Shown: positions 45,916-55,161, numbered from the stretch's first letter. The stretch is 64,000 nt of DNA from Nitrospirota bacterium (GCA_021789215.1 JAJYJS010000001.1:125693-189692); one strand, 5' to 3'. The notes: generated by a model from the sequence alone, not told the origin. Program-made: numbers and translations.

Positions 45916-47874
45916 TTAATCAACCAGCGATACGTAATCCCTCTTGAAGACGCTCCACTGGCCGGTCTTCGGGTCGTACTTGGAATTGACGAAGCACTTC
46001 CAGTTCTTGTCGTCAATGGCAAGGTAGTCGCCCCTGTAGTAGTAACCGGGATACCTGGACTCCTCCCTGAAGAGGATGTGCCTGGCATGGGTCTCGATGG
46101 CCCATATCCTGTGGTAGTTCTCCCATGCCCTGAGCAGCTCGTGGAGGTCCTTGGCCGCCGTCCTGGAGGCGTCCTCCTTGAGCATGGCAAGCTGCTTGAG
46201 GCCTTCCTCAAGAAGGGTCTTGCTCGTCATGTACCAGGTGGAGATGCCGCCGAAGTATTCGTCGGCTATCTTCTGGAGCCTGGCCTGCACCATCCTCGGC
46301 CTGATGTAGTAGGGGTTTATCTCGGGTGCGGTCGAGTGGTTTTTGTATTTCTCGTACAGCTCGAAAGGCAGGTACATCTCGGCGGTTATCTCGTCCGCGG
46401 GCTTGCTGATGGTGGGCTTGAAGTCCTTGTGGTCGAGGACGAACGCCACGGCGGACTTGCCGGCTATACGGCCCTCAGCATGCGAGCCGGAGGAAAACTT
46501 GTGGCCGGATGCGCCGCAGATGTCGCCCATCATGAAGAGACCCGTGACGGTTGACATCCTGTTGTAGCCCCAGTGCCAGTCGGCGGGTGCGCCCAGGTCG
46601 TCCGGGCCGCTTACCCAGAAGCCCGCGCAGCCGGCGTGGGAACCCAGGAGATAAGGCTCCGTGGGCATGATCTCGGACGGGCTCTTGTCGGGCTCGATGT
46701 CCATGCCGGCCCACACGCCCGCCTGGCCGATGCACATGTCAAGGAAGTCTTCCCAGGCCTCGGCCTCGAGGTGCTTTATCTGCTTTGCGTCCATGGTCTT
46801 TGCAAGCTCGGCCATGGCCTTGTCCGTGTTCATGAGGATCGGGCCCTTGCCCTTCTTCATGTCCATCATCATCATGTGGTTACGTATGCAGGTGCCCAGC
46901 TTTTCGGCATAGGGGCTGTAGAGCTTCTTGGACTCCTCGAAGTTCTCGCCCGCGCAGTAGTCCTCGCCGTAGGCGTTGGTGGCCTTCGCCTTGAAGAAGA
47001 GGAACCATGCGCCGACAGGGCCGTAGCCGTCCTTGAACCTGGCGGGCACGAACCTGTTTTCCATCATGGTCATCTCGGCGCCGACCATCGCGCCGGTGGC
47101 ATAGCCCGAGCCGGAGTTCCATACGGGGTACCACGCCCTGCCCTGGCCCTCGGCGACCGAACGCGGCCTGAAGACGTTGACCGCGCCGCCGCAGCCGGAG
47201 AGGATCGCGTTGGCCTTGAAGAGGTACACCTTGTTCTCCCTGACGCTGAAGCCGATGGCGCCGGCTATCCTGTTGTCTTCCTTCTCGTCGAGGATGTACT
47301 TGGTCACGAACACCCTTTCATAGATGTTCTCAAGCCCGAGGGCCTTCTTCGCGGCTTCCGCCACGATGACCTTGTAGGACTCGCCGTTTATCATTATCTG
47401 CCATTTGCCCGACCTGACCGGCTTGCCGCCGTCCTTGAGCTTCTTGCCGCCAGCCGCGCCGTCCAGGGTATGGCCGGACTCGTCCTTCTTCCATATGGGG
47501 AGGCCCCACTCCTCGAAGTGCTCGACGGTGTCGTCGACGTGTCTTCCGAGGTCATAAACGATGTCTTCCCTGATGATGCCCATCAGGTCGCCTTTGACAT
47601 ACCTTACGTAGTCGGCCGGGTCGTTCTCGCCCATGTAGGTGTTGATGGCCGAAAGACCCATCGCGACGGCGCCGGAACGGTCCATGGCGGCCTTGTCAAC
47701 GAGGGTTATCTTCAGCTTGCCTTTTCCGGCCTTCTCCGCGGCCTGCGCCCACCTTACAGCCTCGAAAGCCGCGCCGCAGGCGGACATGCCGCCGCCCACG
47801 ATGAGGATATCGGACTCAATGGTGACGACTTCAGGCCTCTGACAATATGAAAACGTACAGGTTTCTTTTTCCAT
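45916..47874 (-). CDS. aprA: Adenylylsulfate reductase alpha subunit
   Basis: 652 residues. FAD-dependent reductase making sulfite and AMP from APS, or the reverse in sulfur oxidisers. Features: VTIESDILIVGGGMSACGAAFEAVR (FAD-binding, about 17-41), RSGAVAMGLSAINTYMG, VNVFRPRSVAEGQGRAWYPVWNSGSGYATG (from about 241), and a C-terminal RYPGYYYRGDYLAIDD. It pairs with AprB, its gene 19 bases upstream. Direction of catalysis is not fixed by sequence alone, but the linkage to Qmo and HppA fits reduction. Confidence 0.97.
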   Translation of the reverse strand: MEKETCTFSYCQRPEVVTIESDILIVGGGMSACGAAFEAVRWAQAAEKAGKGKLKITLVDKAAMDRSGAVAMGLSAINTYMGENDPADYVRYVKGDLMGIIREDIVYDLGRHVDDTVEHFEEWGLPIWKKDESGHTLDGAAGGKKLKDGGKPVRSGKWQIMINGESYKVIVAEAAKKALGLENIYERVFVTKYILDEKEDNRIAGAIGFSVRENKVYLFKANAILSGCGGAVNVFRPRSVAEGQGRAWYPVWNSGSGYATGAMVGAEMTMMENRFVPARFKDGYGPVGAWFLFFKAKATNAYGEDYCAGENFEESKKLYSPYAEKLGTCIRNHMMMMDMKKGKGPILMNTDKAMAELAKTMDAKQIKHLEAEAWEDFLDMCIGQAGVWAGMDIEPDKSPSEIMPTEPYLLGSHAGCAGFWVSGPDDLGAPADWHWGYNRMSTVTGLFMMGDICGASGHKFSSGSHAEGRIAGKSAVAFVLDHKDFKPTISKPADEITAEMYLPFELYEKYKNHSTAPEINPYYIRPRMVQARLQKIADEYFGGISTWYMTSKTLLEEGLKQLAMLKEDASRTAAKDLHELLRAWENYHRIWAIETHARHILFREESRYPGYYYRGDYLAIDDKNWKCFVNSKYDPKTGQWSVFKRDYVSLVD

Positions 47875-47893
47875 TGGTTATTGGCCTCCTTTC

Positions 47894-48334
47894 CTACTTC
47901 TTTATTATGGGCATGGCTTTGCCCGCACCGTGATGGGTGAAGTAGCCAGGCTTCTTGACGTTGTTGATGTCGGCATCAGGCTCGCCCTTGTAAGGGTCGA
48001 CGGAACCCTCGGGGGTAGTCCTGATGGGGAACTTGAACCTCTTGAGCTTCCCGTTGCGGAACTTGACCGTCCACATGATGGAGTCGGAACCCCTCATCGG
48101 GATAACGCTGCCACCAAGCGGGACGAAGTCGGCATAACCCCTGACTTCGATTGCCTGCTGGGGGCATATCTTGACGCAGTTGTAGCACTCCCAGCACTGG
48201 TCGGGCTCCTGATTGAACGCTTTCATCTTGTCCCTGTCCAGCTTCATGAGGTCGTTGGGGCAGATGTACTGGCAGGCGGTCTTGTCCTGCGCCTTGCAGC
48301 CATCGCATTTCTCTGTGATTACAAAACTAGGCAT
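47894..48334 (-). CDS. aprB: Adenylylsulfate reductase beta subunit
   Basis: 146 residues, two [4Fe-4S] clusters: C10-C13-C21-C25 and C47-C50-C53-C57. The long insertion between the first two pairs (CKAQDKTACQYICP) is typical of AprB. The C-terminal tail (about 95-146, GEPDADINNVKKPGYFTHHGAG) wraps around AprA in known structures. Carries electrons from QmoABC to AprA. Ninety bases downstream of sat. Confidence 0.96.
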   Translation of the reverse strand: MPSFVITEKCDGCKAQDKTACQYICPNDLMKLDRDKMKAFNQEPDQCWECYNCVKICPQQAIEVRGYADFVPLGGSVIPMRGSDSIMWTVKFRNGKLKRFKFPIRTTPEGSVDPYKGEPDADINNVKKPGYFTHHGAGKAMPIIKK

Positions 48335-48423
48335 AAATGGACCTCCTTCTTAATATATTCCCGCCCATGGCGGGAAGAAAAAATTAAAAATCAGGCGAAA
48401 AACGGTAAAACGCCACCCCCTTT

Positions 48424-49635
48424 CTACCCTTCTGAGTACTTGTGAGTCTTTATCTCCACCTTTTCTGTGAGACCGGCATAGTATTCGCGGAGTATCTTGA
48501 GGACCTCGGGCCTGCTGAAGTGGTCCGGGACATCCTCGCCCTCGGAAAGCATCTTCCTGAGCTTGGTGCCGCTCAGTATGAGCCTGTCTTCCTTGCCGTG
48601 CGGGCAGGTCCTCATCGAGGCCATGCCGTCGCACTTGTGGCAGTAGAACGTCCAGTCTATCTTGAGGGGCTTCGTCTCAAGCGCCCCGGCGGGTATCTGG
48701 TCGAATATCTTCTGCGCGTCGAACGGCCCGTAGTAGTCGCCAACGCCCGCGTGGTCCCTGCCCACGATGAGGTGGCTGCAACCGTAGTTCTGCCTGAAGA
48801 GCGCGTGCAGCAGCGCCTCCCTGGGGCCCGCGTACCTCATGTCGAGCGGATAGCCGCCGACGGCTATGGTGTCCTTCACATAGTATTTCTCTATCAGGGT
48901 GTCAATGGCCTTCTGCCTGGTGTCGGACGGTATGTCGCCCGGTTTCAGCTTGCCAAGCAGCATGTGGATGAAGACGCCGTCGCAGGTCTCGATGCCTATC
49001 TTGGTGAGGTACTCGTGGGAGCGGTGCATGGGGTTCCTGGTCTGGAACGCCGCGACCGTGGACCAGCCCTTCTCCTCGAATATCTTCCTGCTCTCGGAGG
49101 GCCTTATGTAGATGGTCGGGTATTCCCTGGGGAAAGACCCTTCGCTCAGGACCTTTACGGGGCCGGCCAGGTTGACCTCAGGCTGTTTCATGACCATCGC
49201 GACGCCGGGGTGCTCCATGTCGGTGGTGCCGAAAACGCTCTTGCACTCGAATTCCTTGTCGATGGTGTACTTCTCGGTTATCTTCATGGTGGCCATGGTC
49301 TCGCCGGTCTCCTCGGAGACAAGCGCCACTTCCTCGCCGGTCTTGAGGCTGTCGGCCTGCCCCTTGGTGGTGGAGACCGTTATCGGAATCGGCCAGAACG
49401 TGCCGTCGGCCATCGTGAAGTTCTTGCAGACGCCTTCCCAGTCCGCCTTCGTCATGAAGCCCGTAAGCGGGGTGAAGCCGCCAATGCCCATCATTATCAG
49501 GTCGCCCGTCTCGCGGGAGCTTATCCTGACCTGATTGAGGGTTTTCGCTTTTTTCTTTTCCTCTTCCAGCGCTGCGCCGGTCAGAAGAAGCGGTTTAAGC
49601 TTCTTCTCTTTGCCATGCGGGTTTACCAGTGCCAT
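48424..49635 (-). CDS. sat: Sulfate adenylyltransferase
   Basis: 403 residues, dissimilatory homo-oligomeric type. Makes APS and PPi from sulfate and ATP. Motifs: [11 protein letters not shown] (198-208) for ATP and sulfate, [12 protein letters not shown] (about 292-303), and a C-terminal zinc site CHKCDG...CPH. No APS-kinase domain is attached. GGAGG precedes the ATG. Head of the apr-qmo run, 15 bases after adk. Confidence 0.97.
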   Translation of the reverse strand: MALVNPHGKEKKLKPLLLTGAALEEEKKKAKTLNQVRISSRETGDLIMMGIGGFTPLTGFMTKADWEGVCKNFTMADGTFWPIPITVSTTKGQADSLKTGEEVALVSEETGETMATMKITEKYTIDKEFECKSVFGTTDMEHPGVAMVMKQPEVNLAGPVKVLSEGSFPREYPTIYIRPSESRKIFEEKGWSTVAAFQTRNPMHRSHEYLTKIGIETCDGVFIHMLLGKLKPGDIPSDTRQKAIDTLIEKYYVKDTIAVGGYPLDMRYAGPREALLHALFRQNYGCSHLIVGRDHAGVGDYYGPFDAQKIFDQIPAGALETKPLKIDWTFYCHKCDGMASMRTCPHGKEDRLILSGTKLRKMLSEGEDVPDHFSRPEVLKILREYYAGLTEKVEIKTHKYSEG

Positions 49636-49650
49636 TTGACAAAAACCTCC

Positions 49651-50301
49651 TTATTTTATTTTTTCTATCTCTGCGGTGATCTTGCCGAATATATCGTCTA
49701 TGCTGCCGGTGCCCGGTATCCTCCTGACGATGCCCTTTCCGGAGTAGTAGCCGATGAGCGGCGCCGTCTGGGACTCGTACACCTGGAGCCTCTTGCGGAT
49801 GGTCTCTTCCCTGTCGTCATCCCTCTGGTAGAGCTCGCCGCCGCACTTGTCGCACTTGCCCCCGGTCTTTGACGGGGAGAAATGGACGTTGTACATCTGG
49901 CCGCAGGAGCGGCAGGTCCTCCTGCCAGTGAGCCTCTTCATGAGGTCCTCGAAGGGGACATCCACGCTGACCGCGAGCTGGAGCGGCATGTTTATCTTGG
50001 AGAGCATCCCGTCCAAGGCCTCGGCCTGCGCCGTGTTGCGCGGAAAGCCGTCCAGTATGAAGCCCTTCCCGCAGTCGCCCTGCTTGAGCCTCTCCTCGAC
50101 GAGCCCGAGGACGACCTTGTCCGGCACCAGCTCCCCTTTATCCATGTAGCTTTTCGCTTCCTTGCCAAGCGGAGTGCCTTCCGCCACCGACTGCCTCAGG
50201 ATATCGCCTGTCGATATCTGAGGGATCTTGTATTTCTCGATAAGTTTCTTTGCCTGGGTTCCTTTTCCGGCCCCGGGCGCACCAAGCATGACAATCCTCA
50301 T
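49651..50301 (-). CDS. adk: Adenylate kinase, zinc-lid type
   Basis: 216 residues. P-loop GAPGAGKG (7-14), a long lid with C130-C133-C150-C153 that binds zinc (as in many thermophilic and Gram-positive Adks), and DGFPRN. It turns AMP + ATP into 2 ADP, so it would recycle the AMP formed by AprBA. Its ATG is GGGGG-preceded and the sat start lies 15 bases beyond its stop. By position the first gene of the sulfate-reduction run. Confidence 0.96.
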   Translation of the reverse strand: MRIVMLGAPGAGKGTQAKKLIEKYKIPQISTGDILRQSVAEGTPLGKEAKSYMDKGELVPDKVVLGLVEERLKQGDCGKGFILDGFPRNTAQAEALDGMLSKINMPLQLAVSVDVPFEDLMKRLTGRRTCRSCGQMYNVHFSPSKTGGKCDKCGGELYQRDDDREETIRKRLQVYESQTAPLIGYYSGKGIVRRIPGTGSIDDIFGKITAEIEKIK

Positions 50302-50351
50302 AAGACCCCCTTTAAAAGTGCCTTTTTGAATTATGGGTGACCCAAAGCATA

Positions 50352-50381
50352 ATATTAGTAGCGAAATATCCGATTTATCAA
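50352..50381 (-). promoter_or_regulatory. Candidate promoter of the adk-sat-apr run
   Basis: On the minus strand TTGATA, an 18-base spacer and TAATAT, ending 51 bases before the adk ATG in an AT-rich gap. The -10 matches only four of six, so it is tentative. Confidence 0.4.
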
Positions 50382-50454
50382 GTTAAAATATAAAATCTAA
50401 AGATTAATTTTTCTTATAATCTCCATTATGGGTTCGTGCCCGATTCACATTTTT

Positions 50455-51057
50455 TTATCTTTCTTTTTTCAGAAATCCGCTTAAAAGGGCGAGCGCCCTG
50501 GCGCGGTGGCTCATGGAATCCTTTTCGCCGGGGGCCATCTGGGCAAAGGTCCTGCCGTGGCCGCGCGGGTAGAAGACAGGGTCGTAGCCAAAGCCCGATT
50601 CCCCCTTGGGGGCCTCTCCGATTGCGCCCTCGACGGTGCCGTCAAAGGTCCCCACTATCCGCCCGCCGGGGGCGGCAAGCGCGATGACGGCATGGAACCG
50701 GGCGGTCCTCTTGTCAGGGGGGACGCCCTTCAGTTCCTCAAGGAGTTTTGCAAGGTTCCGCTTGTCGTCCGGTTCCGCGCCGGCGTACCTGGCAGAGTAA
50801 ACGCCGGGGGCCCCGTTCAGGGCGTCCACTTCGAGCCCCGAGTCGTCGGCCAGCGCGTAACGGCCCGTGTACCCGGCCACCGCGGACGCCTTCAGCCTGG
50901 CGTTTTCCTCAAACGTGCTGCCCGTCTCTTCGACCTCCGGGCAGCCAGGAAAGGCATCGAGGCCAAGGAGCCTGACCCCCGAACCCTTCAGTATGCGCTC
51001 CAGCTCGGCCAGCTTCTTCGTGTTCCTGGTGGCGGCGACTATTTCTTTTATTTCCAC
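50455..51057 (-). CDS. rdgB: XTP/dITP diphosphatase (RdgB/HAM1)
   Basis: 200 residues. Removes non-canonical purine triphosphates (ITP, dITP, XTP). Motifs: AATRNTKKLAELERIL (SxNxxK class, here TRNTKK), GSTFEENARLKA, ALADDSGLEVDAL, GESGFGYDPVF and MSHRARAL. Lies next to, and divergent from, coaX. Stop is 154 bases from the adk start. Confidence 0.95.
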   Translation of the reverse strand: MEIKEIVAATRNTKKLAELERILKGSGVRLLGLDAFPGCPEVEETGSTFEENARLKASAVAGYTGRYALADDSGLEVDALNGAPGVYSARYAGAEPDDKRNLAKLLEELKGVPPDKRTARFHAVIALAAPGGRIVGTFDGTVEGAIGEAPKGESGFGYDPVFYPRGHGRTFAQMAPGEKDSMSHRARALALLSGFLKKER

Positions 51058-51192
51058 GGGTGTATAGGATACCGGATATGCCCCCCTTTTGGCAATTTTT
51101 TTCTTTTAAAACAACAGGGTTGCGGGCCTCCCCGACCGACGGCAGGGATTTCGTTGACACCCCCCGCGACAGGTGTTAGAGTGGAAAAGAAC

Positions 51193-51969
51193 ATGCTTAT
51201 AGCCATTAATATAGGAAACAGCTCGATTAATATGGGTTTTTTTGAAGGGGAAGAGCCCTTTGTCCTCCAGCTGCCCACACACCCCCTGAGGGGCGTCCAG
51301 GACTACCTGGGAGAGATCGAGAAAGGCCTTGAAAAATATGGCTTTACGGACAGGCCTGGCGCGGCCGTGCTCTGTTCCGTGGTGCCCACGCACACCGGGA
51401 CGTTCGAGGAGGCCCTTGGCCTCATCGTGGGCGCGAGGAAAAAGCCGCTTGTAATCGGTTACCGCTCCACGCGGGACATGAAATTTGCCGTCGAGACCCC
51501 CGGAGACCTGGGGGCGGACAGGATAGCGGCGGCCTACGGGGCGTGGAAGCTCTATGGCGGGCCGGTTGCGGTGGTGGATGCGGGCACGGCCACGACTGTC
51601 AACTTCGTGAGCTTCGACGGGGTGTTCCTTGGCGGGGCCATCCTGCCGGGCCTCACCCTGATGCGGGACTCCTTAAGCACGGGCACGGCAAAGCTGCCCA
51701 TTGTGGAGCTTGAACGGGTGGAAAGGCAGAAACTGCTGAGCCCGCTTGGCACCACGACCTCGGGCTCCATACTGGCTGGCATCGTCTACGGCACCGCGGG
51801 GGCGGTCGCGAGGGTTTTGGAGGAGGCGGAGCTTGTGCGCCTGGAGAAGTCCAGGGTGGTCCTTACGGGCGGCCATGCCGATCTCCTTGCGCCGTACCTC
51901 AAGAGACTGGATTACCGGGAGCCCGCCCTTGTGCTCAAGGGCATGAGGCTCATATACCTTAACGCGTAA
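51193..51969 (+). CDS. coaX: Type III pantothenate kinase
   Basis: 258 residues from the ATG at 51193; GGAAAAGAAC precedes it and a much longer open frame upstream is antisense to rdgB. CoaX phosphorylates pantothenate, the first step to CoA. Motifs: GADR (D109, the catalytic base), VVDAGTATTVNF and GAILPGL. The phosphate loop reads INIGNSSI, with Asn at position 6 where most enzymes have Asp (DxGNT). The rest is intact. This change may affect ATP or metal binding. Divergent from rdgB. Confidence 0.92.
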   Translation: MLIAINIGNSSINMGFFEGEEPFVLQLPTHPLRGVQDYLGEIEKGLEKYGFTDRPGAAVLCSVVPTHTGTFEEALGLIVGARKKPLVIGYRSTRDMKFAVETPGDLGADRIAAAYGAWKLYGGPVAVVDAGTATTVNFVSFDGVFLGGAILPGLTLMRDSLSTGTAKLPIVELERVERQKLLSPLGTTTSGSILAGIVYGTAGAVARVLEEAELVRLEKSRVVLTGGHADLLAPYLKRLDYREPALVLKGMRLIYLNA

Positions 51970-52055
51970 GAAAGCGTATATAATAAACTGTTCGGGTCTT
52001 TGCTTTTTCAGCCGCGCCCGTCCGGTCGCGGAAAAAGGAAAGATGGAGGCCTGAG

Positions 52056-52502
52056 ATGGATTTCAAGAAGATACTTTACCCGACCGATTTCACCGATGGC
52101 TCGGCCGCGGCACGCCGGATGGCGGCGGAACTGGCAAGGAAATACGGGTCAACGCTCTATATAGTGCATGTGCTCTACGACATATCGAGGGCTACCGGGT
52201 GGTATGTGCCCCATGTCAACCTGGAAGAACTCTACAAGGACATGGAAAAGACCGCAAATATGCATATCAGGCGGGAGATGCTTGAGGACCTGAGGGATTA
52301 CGGCAACATCGAGTACGCCGTCCTGCACGGGGTGCCGGCGGAGGAGATACTCCGGTTCGCGCAGGAGAAGGGGATTGACCTTATCGTAATGGGCACGCAT
52401 GGCAGGAAGGGACTGGACAAGGTGCTCTTCGGCAGCACGGCGGAAAAGGTCGTCAGGGGCTCCAGGTGCCCCGTGCTGACCGTGAGGGCCCCGGAGGCGT
52501 AG
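52056..52502 (+). CDS. Universal stress protein, UspA family
   Basis: 148 residues. Starts FKKILYPTDFTDGSAAARRM (Asp of the ATP site), and ends with GTHGRKGLDKVLFGSTAEKV, matching G-x2-G-x9-GS, so probably ATP-binding. A perfect TATAAT at 51979-51984 may drive it. The next gene (JAMM) starts four bases after its stop. Confidence 0.92.
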   Translation: MDFKKILYPTDFTDGSAAARRMAAELARKYGSTLYIVHVLYDISRATGWYVPHVNLEELYKDMEKTANMHIRREMLEDLRDYGNIEYAVLHGVPAEEILRFAQEKGIDLIVMGTHGRKGLDKVLFGSTAEKVVRGSRCPVLTVRAPEA

Positions 52503-52506
52503 GGCC

Positions 52507-53016
52507 GTGAAAAGGGTCTATCTCTCCGAGACCGCATTCATGGATCTGCTGCTGGGCTCCGCCGAGGTTTACAAAAAAGAATGCCTGGGCTATCTGCTTG
52601 GCTACAGCCTGGATGACCGCTTTATAGTGGAGCACGCCTTCAGCCTCCAGAGCGCCAAGCGCAGGCACAGGGCCGTCGACATGCTGAAGACCAACCACAA
52701 CAAGATAACTCCCATACTGGACAAGTTCCGCCGTCTCCAGATAGTCGGAGACTTTCATTCGCACACCCAGTACGGGGAGTTCAAGGGCAGGCCCGTCCCC
52801 AGCAGGGAAGACATCCTCAGCATGAAGCCGGACAACATTTATTTCATAATAGCGATAAACAACAACTCCAAGACGATGAACTGGGGAGAAAACAGGGACG
52901 GCACCATTTCCGGCAGCATAGGAAATTATTTCTTCAAGTTGTCGGCCTATTACCTGAACGGCTCCGAGGACCCGAGAAAGGCCAGGATACATTGCCCTTT
53001 CCCCCCGGCCTTCTGA
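52507..53016 (+). CDS. JAMM/MPN-domain metalloprotease-like protein
   Basis: 169 residues from a GTG. The zinc-binding JAMM set is visible: E25 (ECLGYLLG), H84-S-H86 (GDFHSHTQ), S99 and D102 (PSREDI). The spacing between H86 and S99 is 12 residues rather than seven, so the loop is longer than in the classic motif. Proteins of this fold cut isopeptide or C-terminal bonds, or are inactive scaffolds. Coupled to a universal stress protein four bases upstream, so a stress-linked role is suggested. Similar paired genes are not widely described to my knowledge. Confidence 0.75.
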   Translation: MKRVYLSETAFMDLLLGSAEVYKKECLGYLLGYSLDDRFIVEHAFSLQSAKRRHRAVDMLKTNHNKITPILDKFRRLQIVGDFHSHTQYGEFKGRPVPSREDILSMKPDNIYFIIAINNNSKTMNWGENRDGTISGSIGNYFFKLSAYYLNGSEDPRKARIHCPFPPAF

Positions 53017-53047
53017 AAAAAATTGTGTTCCGGAAAAAAAACATCCC

Positions 53048-53088
53048 CCCTTCATCCCCTCTCCCGATGGGAGAGGGGATGGGGTGAG
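53048..53088. repeat. CCCTCTCCC-type palindrome
   Basis: CATCCCCTCTCCC-gat-GGGAGAGGGGATGGGG, the most perfect member of the family, between the JAMM gene and the flavoprotein. Confidence 0.75.
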
Positions 53089-53149
53089 GGAATGATCCCG
53101 GTGAGGGAACGATTCCACGGGACGGGGCGAAGGCAGTTGAGAGTGGAAG

Positions 53150-54250
53150 ATGAGACTTGAAGCCAGGGTGCTTATAATCGGCGGAGGCCCGGCGGGGGCA
53201 ACGGCGGGCAGGGTCCTTGCCGCCTCCGGGGTGGACACCCTTATCCTGGAGAGGGACCTGGCGGGGGCAAAACCCTGCGGCGGGGGCATCCCCTCGGGGG
53301 CCTTCACGGAACTGGACCTCCCGCAGAGCATCATCAGGCGGAAGATTACACGCCTGCGGGTCTTCCCCCCAAAAAGCGCCCCTTTCCAGATAGATTTCCC
53401 CTCCGGGTTCATAGGCATCGTGGACAGAAAACACTTCGACGCCGTGCTCAGGGACATGGCCAGGGCCGAGGGCGCCGCGGTGATGCAGGGGCAATTTTCA
53501 AAATTTCTTCACAAGGACAAGGGGATAATGAAAGTTGAGGCCCTTATCGGCGGCCAGCCGGCCCAGGTGAGCGCCGAATACATAATCGCCGCGGACGGGG
53601 TGAACTCCAGGGTGAGGGCGATGCTGGGGCTTGGCAGACTGGCGGCGGTCCATACGCTTGGGGCGCGGGTGCCTGTGGAGACCGACGCGTGCGAGTTCCA
53701 TTTCGGCGCGCTCGCCAGGAATGGCTACGGCTGGGTGTTCCCCTCCGCCGGGAAGGCCAGCGTCGGGCTGGGCGGGATGGACCCGGCAAGTCTCAAGGCA
53801 TCTCTGGGGAGGTTTTTCGCCCTGAGGGGGCTTGAGCTTCCGGACTCCGGCGTGCGCGGATACAGGATACCCCTGTGGGAGCCGATGCCGCTTGCGAGCG
53901 GGAAAAAGGTGCTCTTCGCGGGGGACTCGGCGGGAATGGTGATGCCCTTTACCTTCGAGGGGATTTACTACGCAATGCGTTCAGGGGCGCTTGCCGCGGA
54001 GGCCCTGGCGGAGGGCAGGCCGGCGCTCTATGGAAAACTCTGGAAAAAGAGGTTTCACCTGAGATTTTTGCTTATGAAGACGCTCTGGAGCGCGTTCATG
54101 AAAGACGATGCGGGCACCGAAAGGCTGTTAGGGGTGTTCAGGGACGCCCGCATCCAGCAGAAAGGCATCAGGCTCTGGCTGGATAAGTCCCACGCGAGGG
54201 GCAGCCTTTCCAGCTTCGTGAGCGCGCTCAGGAAATACATCCTGTTTTGA
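53150..54250 (+). CDS. Geranylgeranyl-reductase-family flavoprotein
   Basis: 366 residues. FAD-binding VLIIGGGPAGATAGRVLAASG (7-27) with a glutamate end to the second strand (LILERD), the family's PCGGGIPSGAF (Cys at about 43), and AGDSAGMVMPFTFEGIYYAMRSG. Members reduce isoprenoid double bonds or similar lipid precursors. The substrate is unknown. GGAAG precedes the ATG. Overlaps the tonB start by four bases (TTGA). Confidence 0.88.
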   Translation: MRLEARVLIIGGGPAGATAGRVLAASGVDTLILERDLAGAKPCGGGIPSGAFTELDLPQSIIRRKITRLRVFPPKSAPFQIDFPSGFIGIVDRKHFDAVLRDMARAEGAAVMQGQFSKFLHKDKGIMKVEALIGGQPAQVSAEYIIAADGVNSRVRAMLGLGRLAAVHTLGARVPVETDACEFHFGALARNGYGWVFPSAGKASVGLGGMDPASLKASLGRFFALRGLELPDSGVRGYRIPLWEPMPLASGKKVLFAGDSAGMVMPFTFEGIYYAMRSGALAAEALAEGRPALYGKLWKKRFHLRFLLMKTLWSAFMKDDAGTERLLGVFRDARIQQKGIRLWLDKSHARGSLSSFVSALRKYILF

Positions 54251-55161
54251 AAAGATTCAGCAAGTTCCTGATTATATCAATCCTGTTTCACGTACTGGTC
54301 TTCCTGGGCTTGCTATATGTGATAAAGCACCAGAAGCCGCCCAAAAAAGAGGAGCCCTTTGTCGCACGCCTTGTAACGCCGGGGATGCTGACGCCGCCCC
54401 GTCCTGTCCCGCGCGAGACCGCGCCGCCGCCCCGAAAGACCCATGCGCAAAAAATTCCGGCGGAGCCCTACAGGAGGCTGAAACTCCCCCCGCTTACCAG
54501 GGAAGAGGAAAAAAACATGCCCCTGAACGCCACGCCCTCCGCGCCGGAAAAACCGGGGTCGAAGAGCCCGCGTCCCCTTGGGCATATTCATACCCCCGGG
54601 CACATTCGTGCCCCCAAGGCAACGACGCACGGAGGCCTGAATACGCCCAAAGGCCCAATAAGCCAAAAGCCGGGCTACGAGGGTACGAATATACCCAAGG
54701 GCACGAATGTACCCGGCGTCAACAAACAGGGGCGCAGCCGCGCCCCCAACCTCTTCCCGCAGGACGTGATAGCCAAAGAGGCGGCGAAGAGCTGGGCCAA
54801 AGACCGGACGGATGAAGGCAAAGACCCGAATTCCATCACCTTCAGCACCAGGGAATTCCGCTATTATGGCTATATGCAGAGGCTCAGGGAAAAGATAGAG
54901 GGCATCTGGGTCTATCCAAGGAGGGCGCTCGAAAAAAGGCTCACCGGAGACCTCTACATCCGCTTCACGATAAGGAAGGACGGTTCGCTCGGAGACGTGC
55001 AGATACTGAAGACCTCGGGGTACCCGATACTGGACGAGGCGGCGTTGAAGGCCCTGCACGACGCCCAGCCCTTCTGGCCCATCCCCGATGCCTGGAAGAT
55101 GGACGCCTTCACCATCGAGGGGCATTTCGTTTACATGTACGAGGGGTTGTTCCTGAGGTAG
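54247..55161 (+). CDS. TonB-family energy transducer
   Basis: 304 residues from a TTG that overlaps the previous stop. One N-terminal membrane span (about 7-25), a Pro/Lys-rich periplasmic linker (about 35-190), and a C-terminal TonB domain (about 205-300, MQRLREKIEGIWVYPRRALE, DLYIRFTIRKDGSL, GYPILDEAAL). It transmits proton-motive force to outer-membrane receptors. The linker holds two palindromic DNA stretches (54590 and 54680 regions). No exbBD in the window. Confidence 0.88.
   Translation: MKRFSKFLIISILFHVLVFLGLLYVIKHQKPPKKEEPFVARLVTPGMLTPPRPVPRETAPPPRKTHAQKIPAEPYRRLKLPPLTREEEKNMPLNATPSAPEKPGSKSPRPLGHIHTPGHIRAPKATTHGGLNTPKGPISQKPGYEGTNIPKGTNVPGVNKQGRSRAPNLFPQDVIAKEAAKSWAKDRTDEGKDPNSITFSTREFRYYGYMQRLREKIEGIWVYPRRALEKRLTGDLYIRFTIRKDGSLGDVQILKTSGYPILDEAALKALHDAQPFWPIPDAWKMDAFTIEGHFVYMYEGLFLR

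Noticed and set aside
50506..51192. Extension of coaX to the left
   Set aside because: Antisense to rdgB and without a ribosome site; CoaX homologues start at the MLIAIN position.
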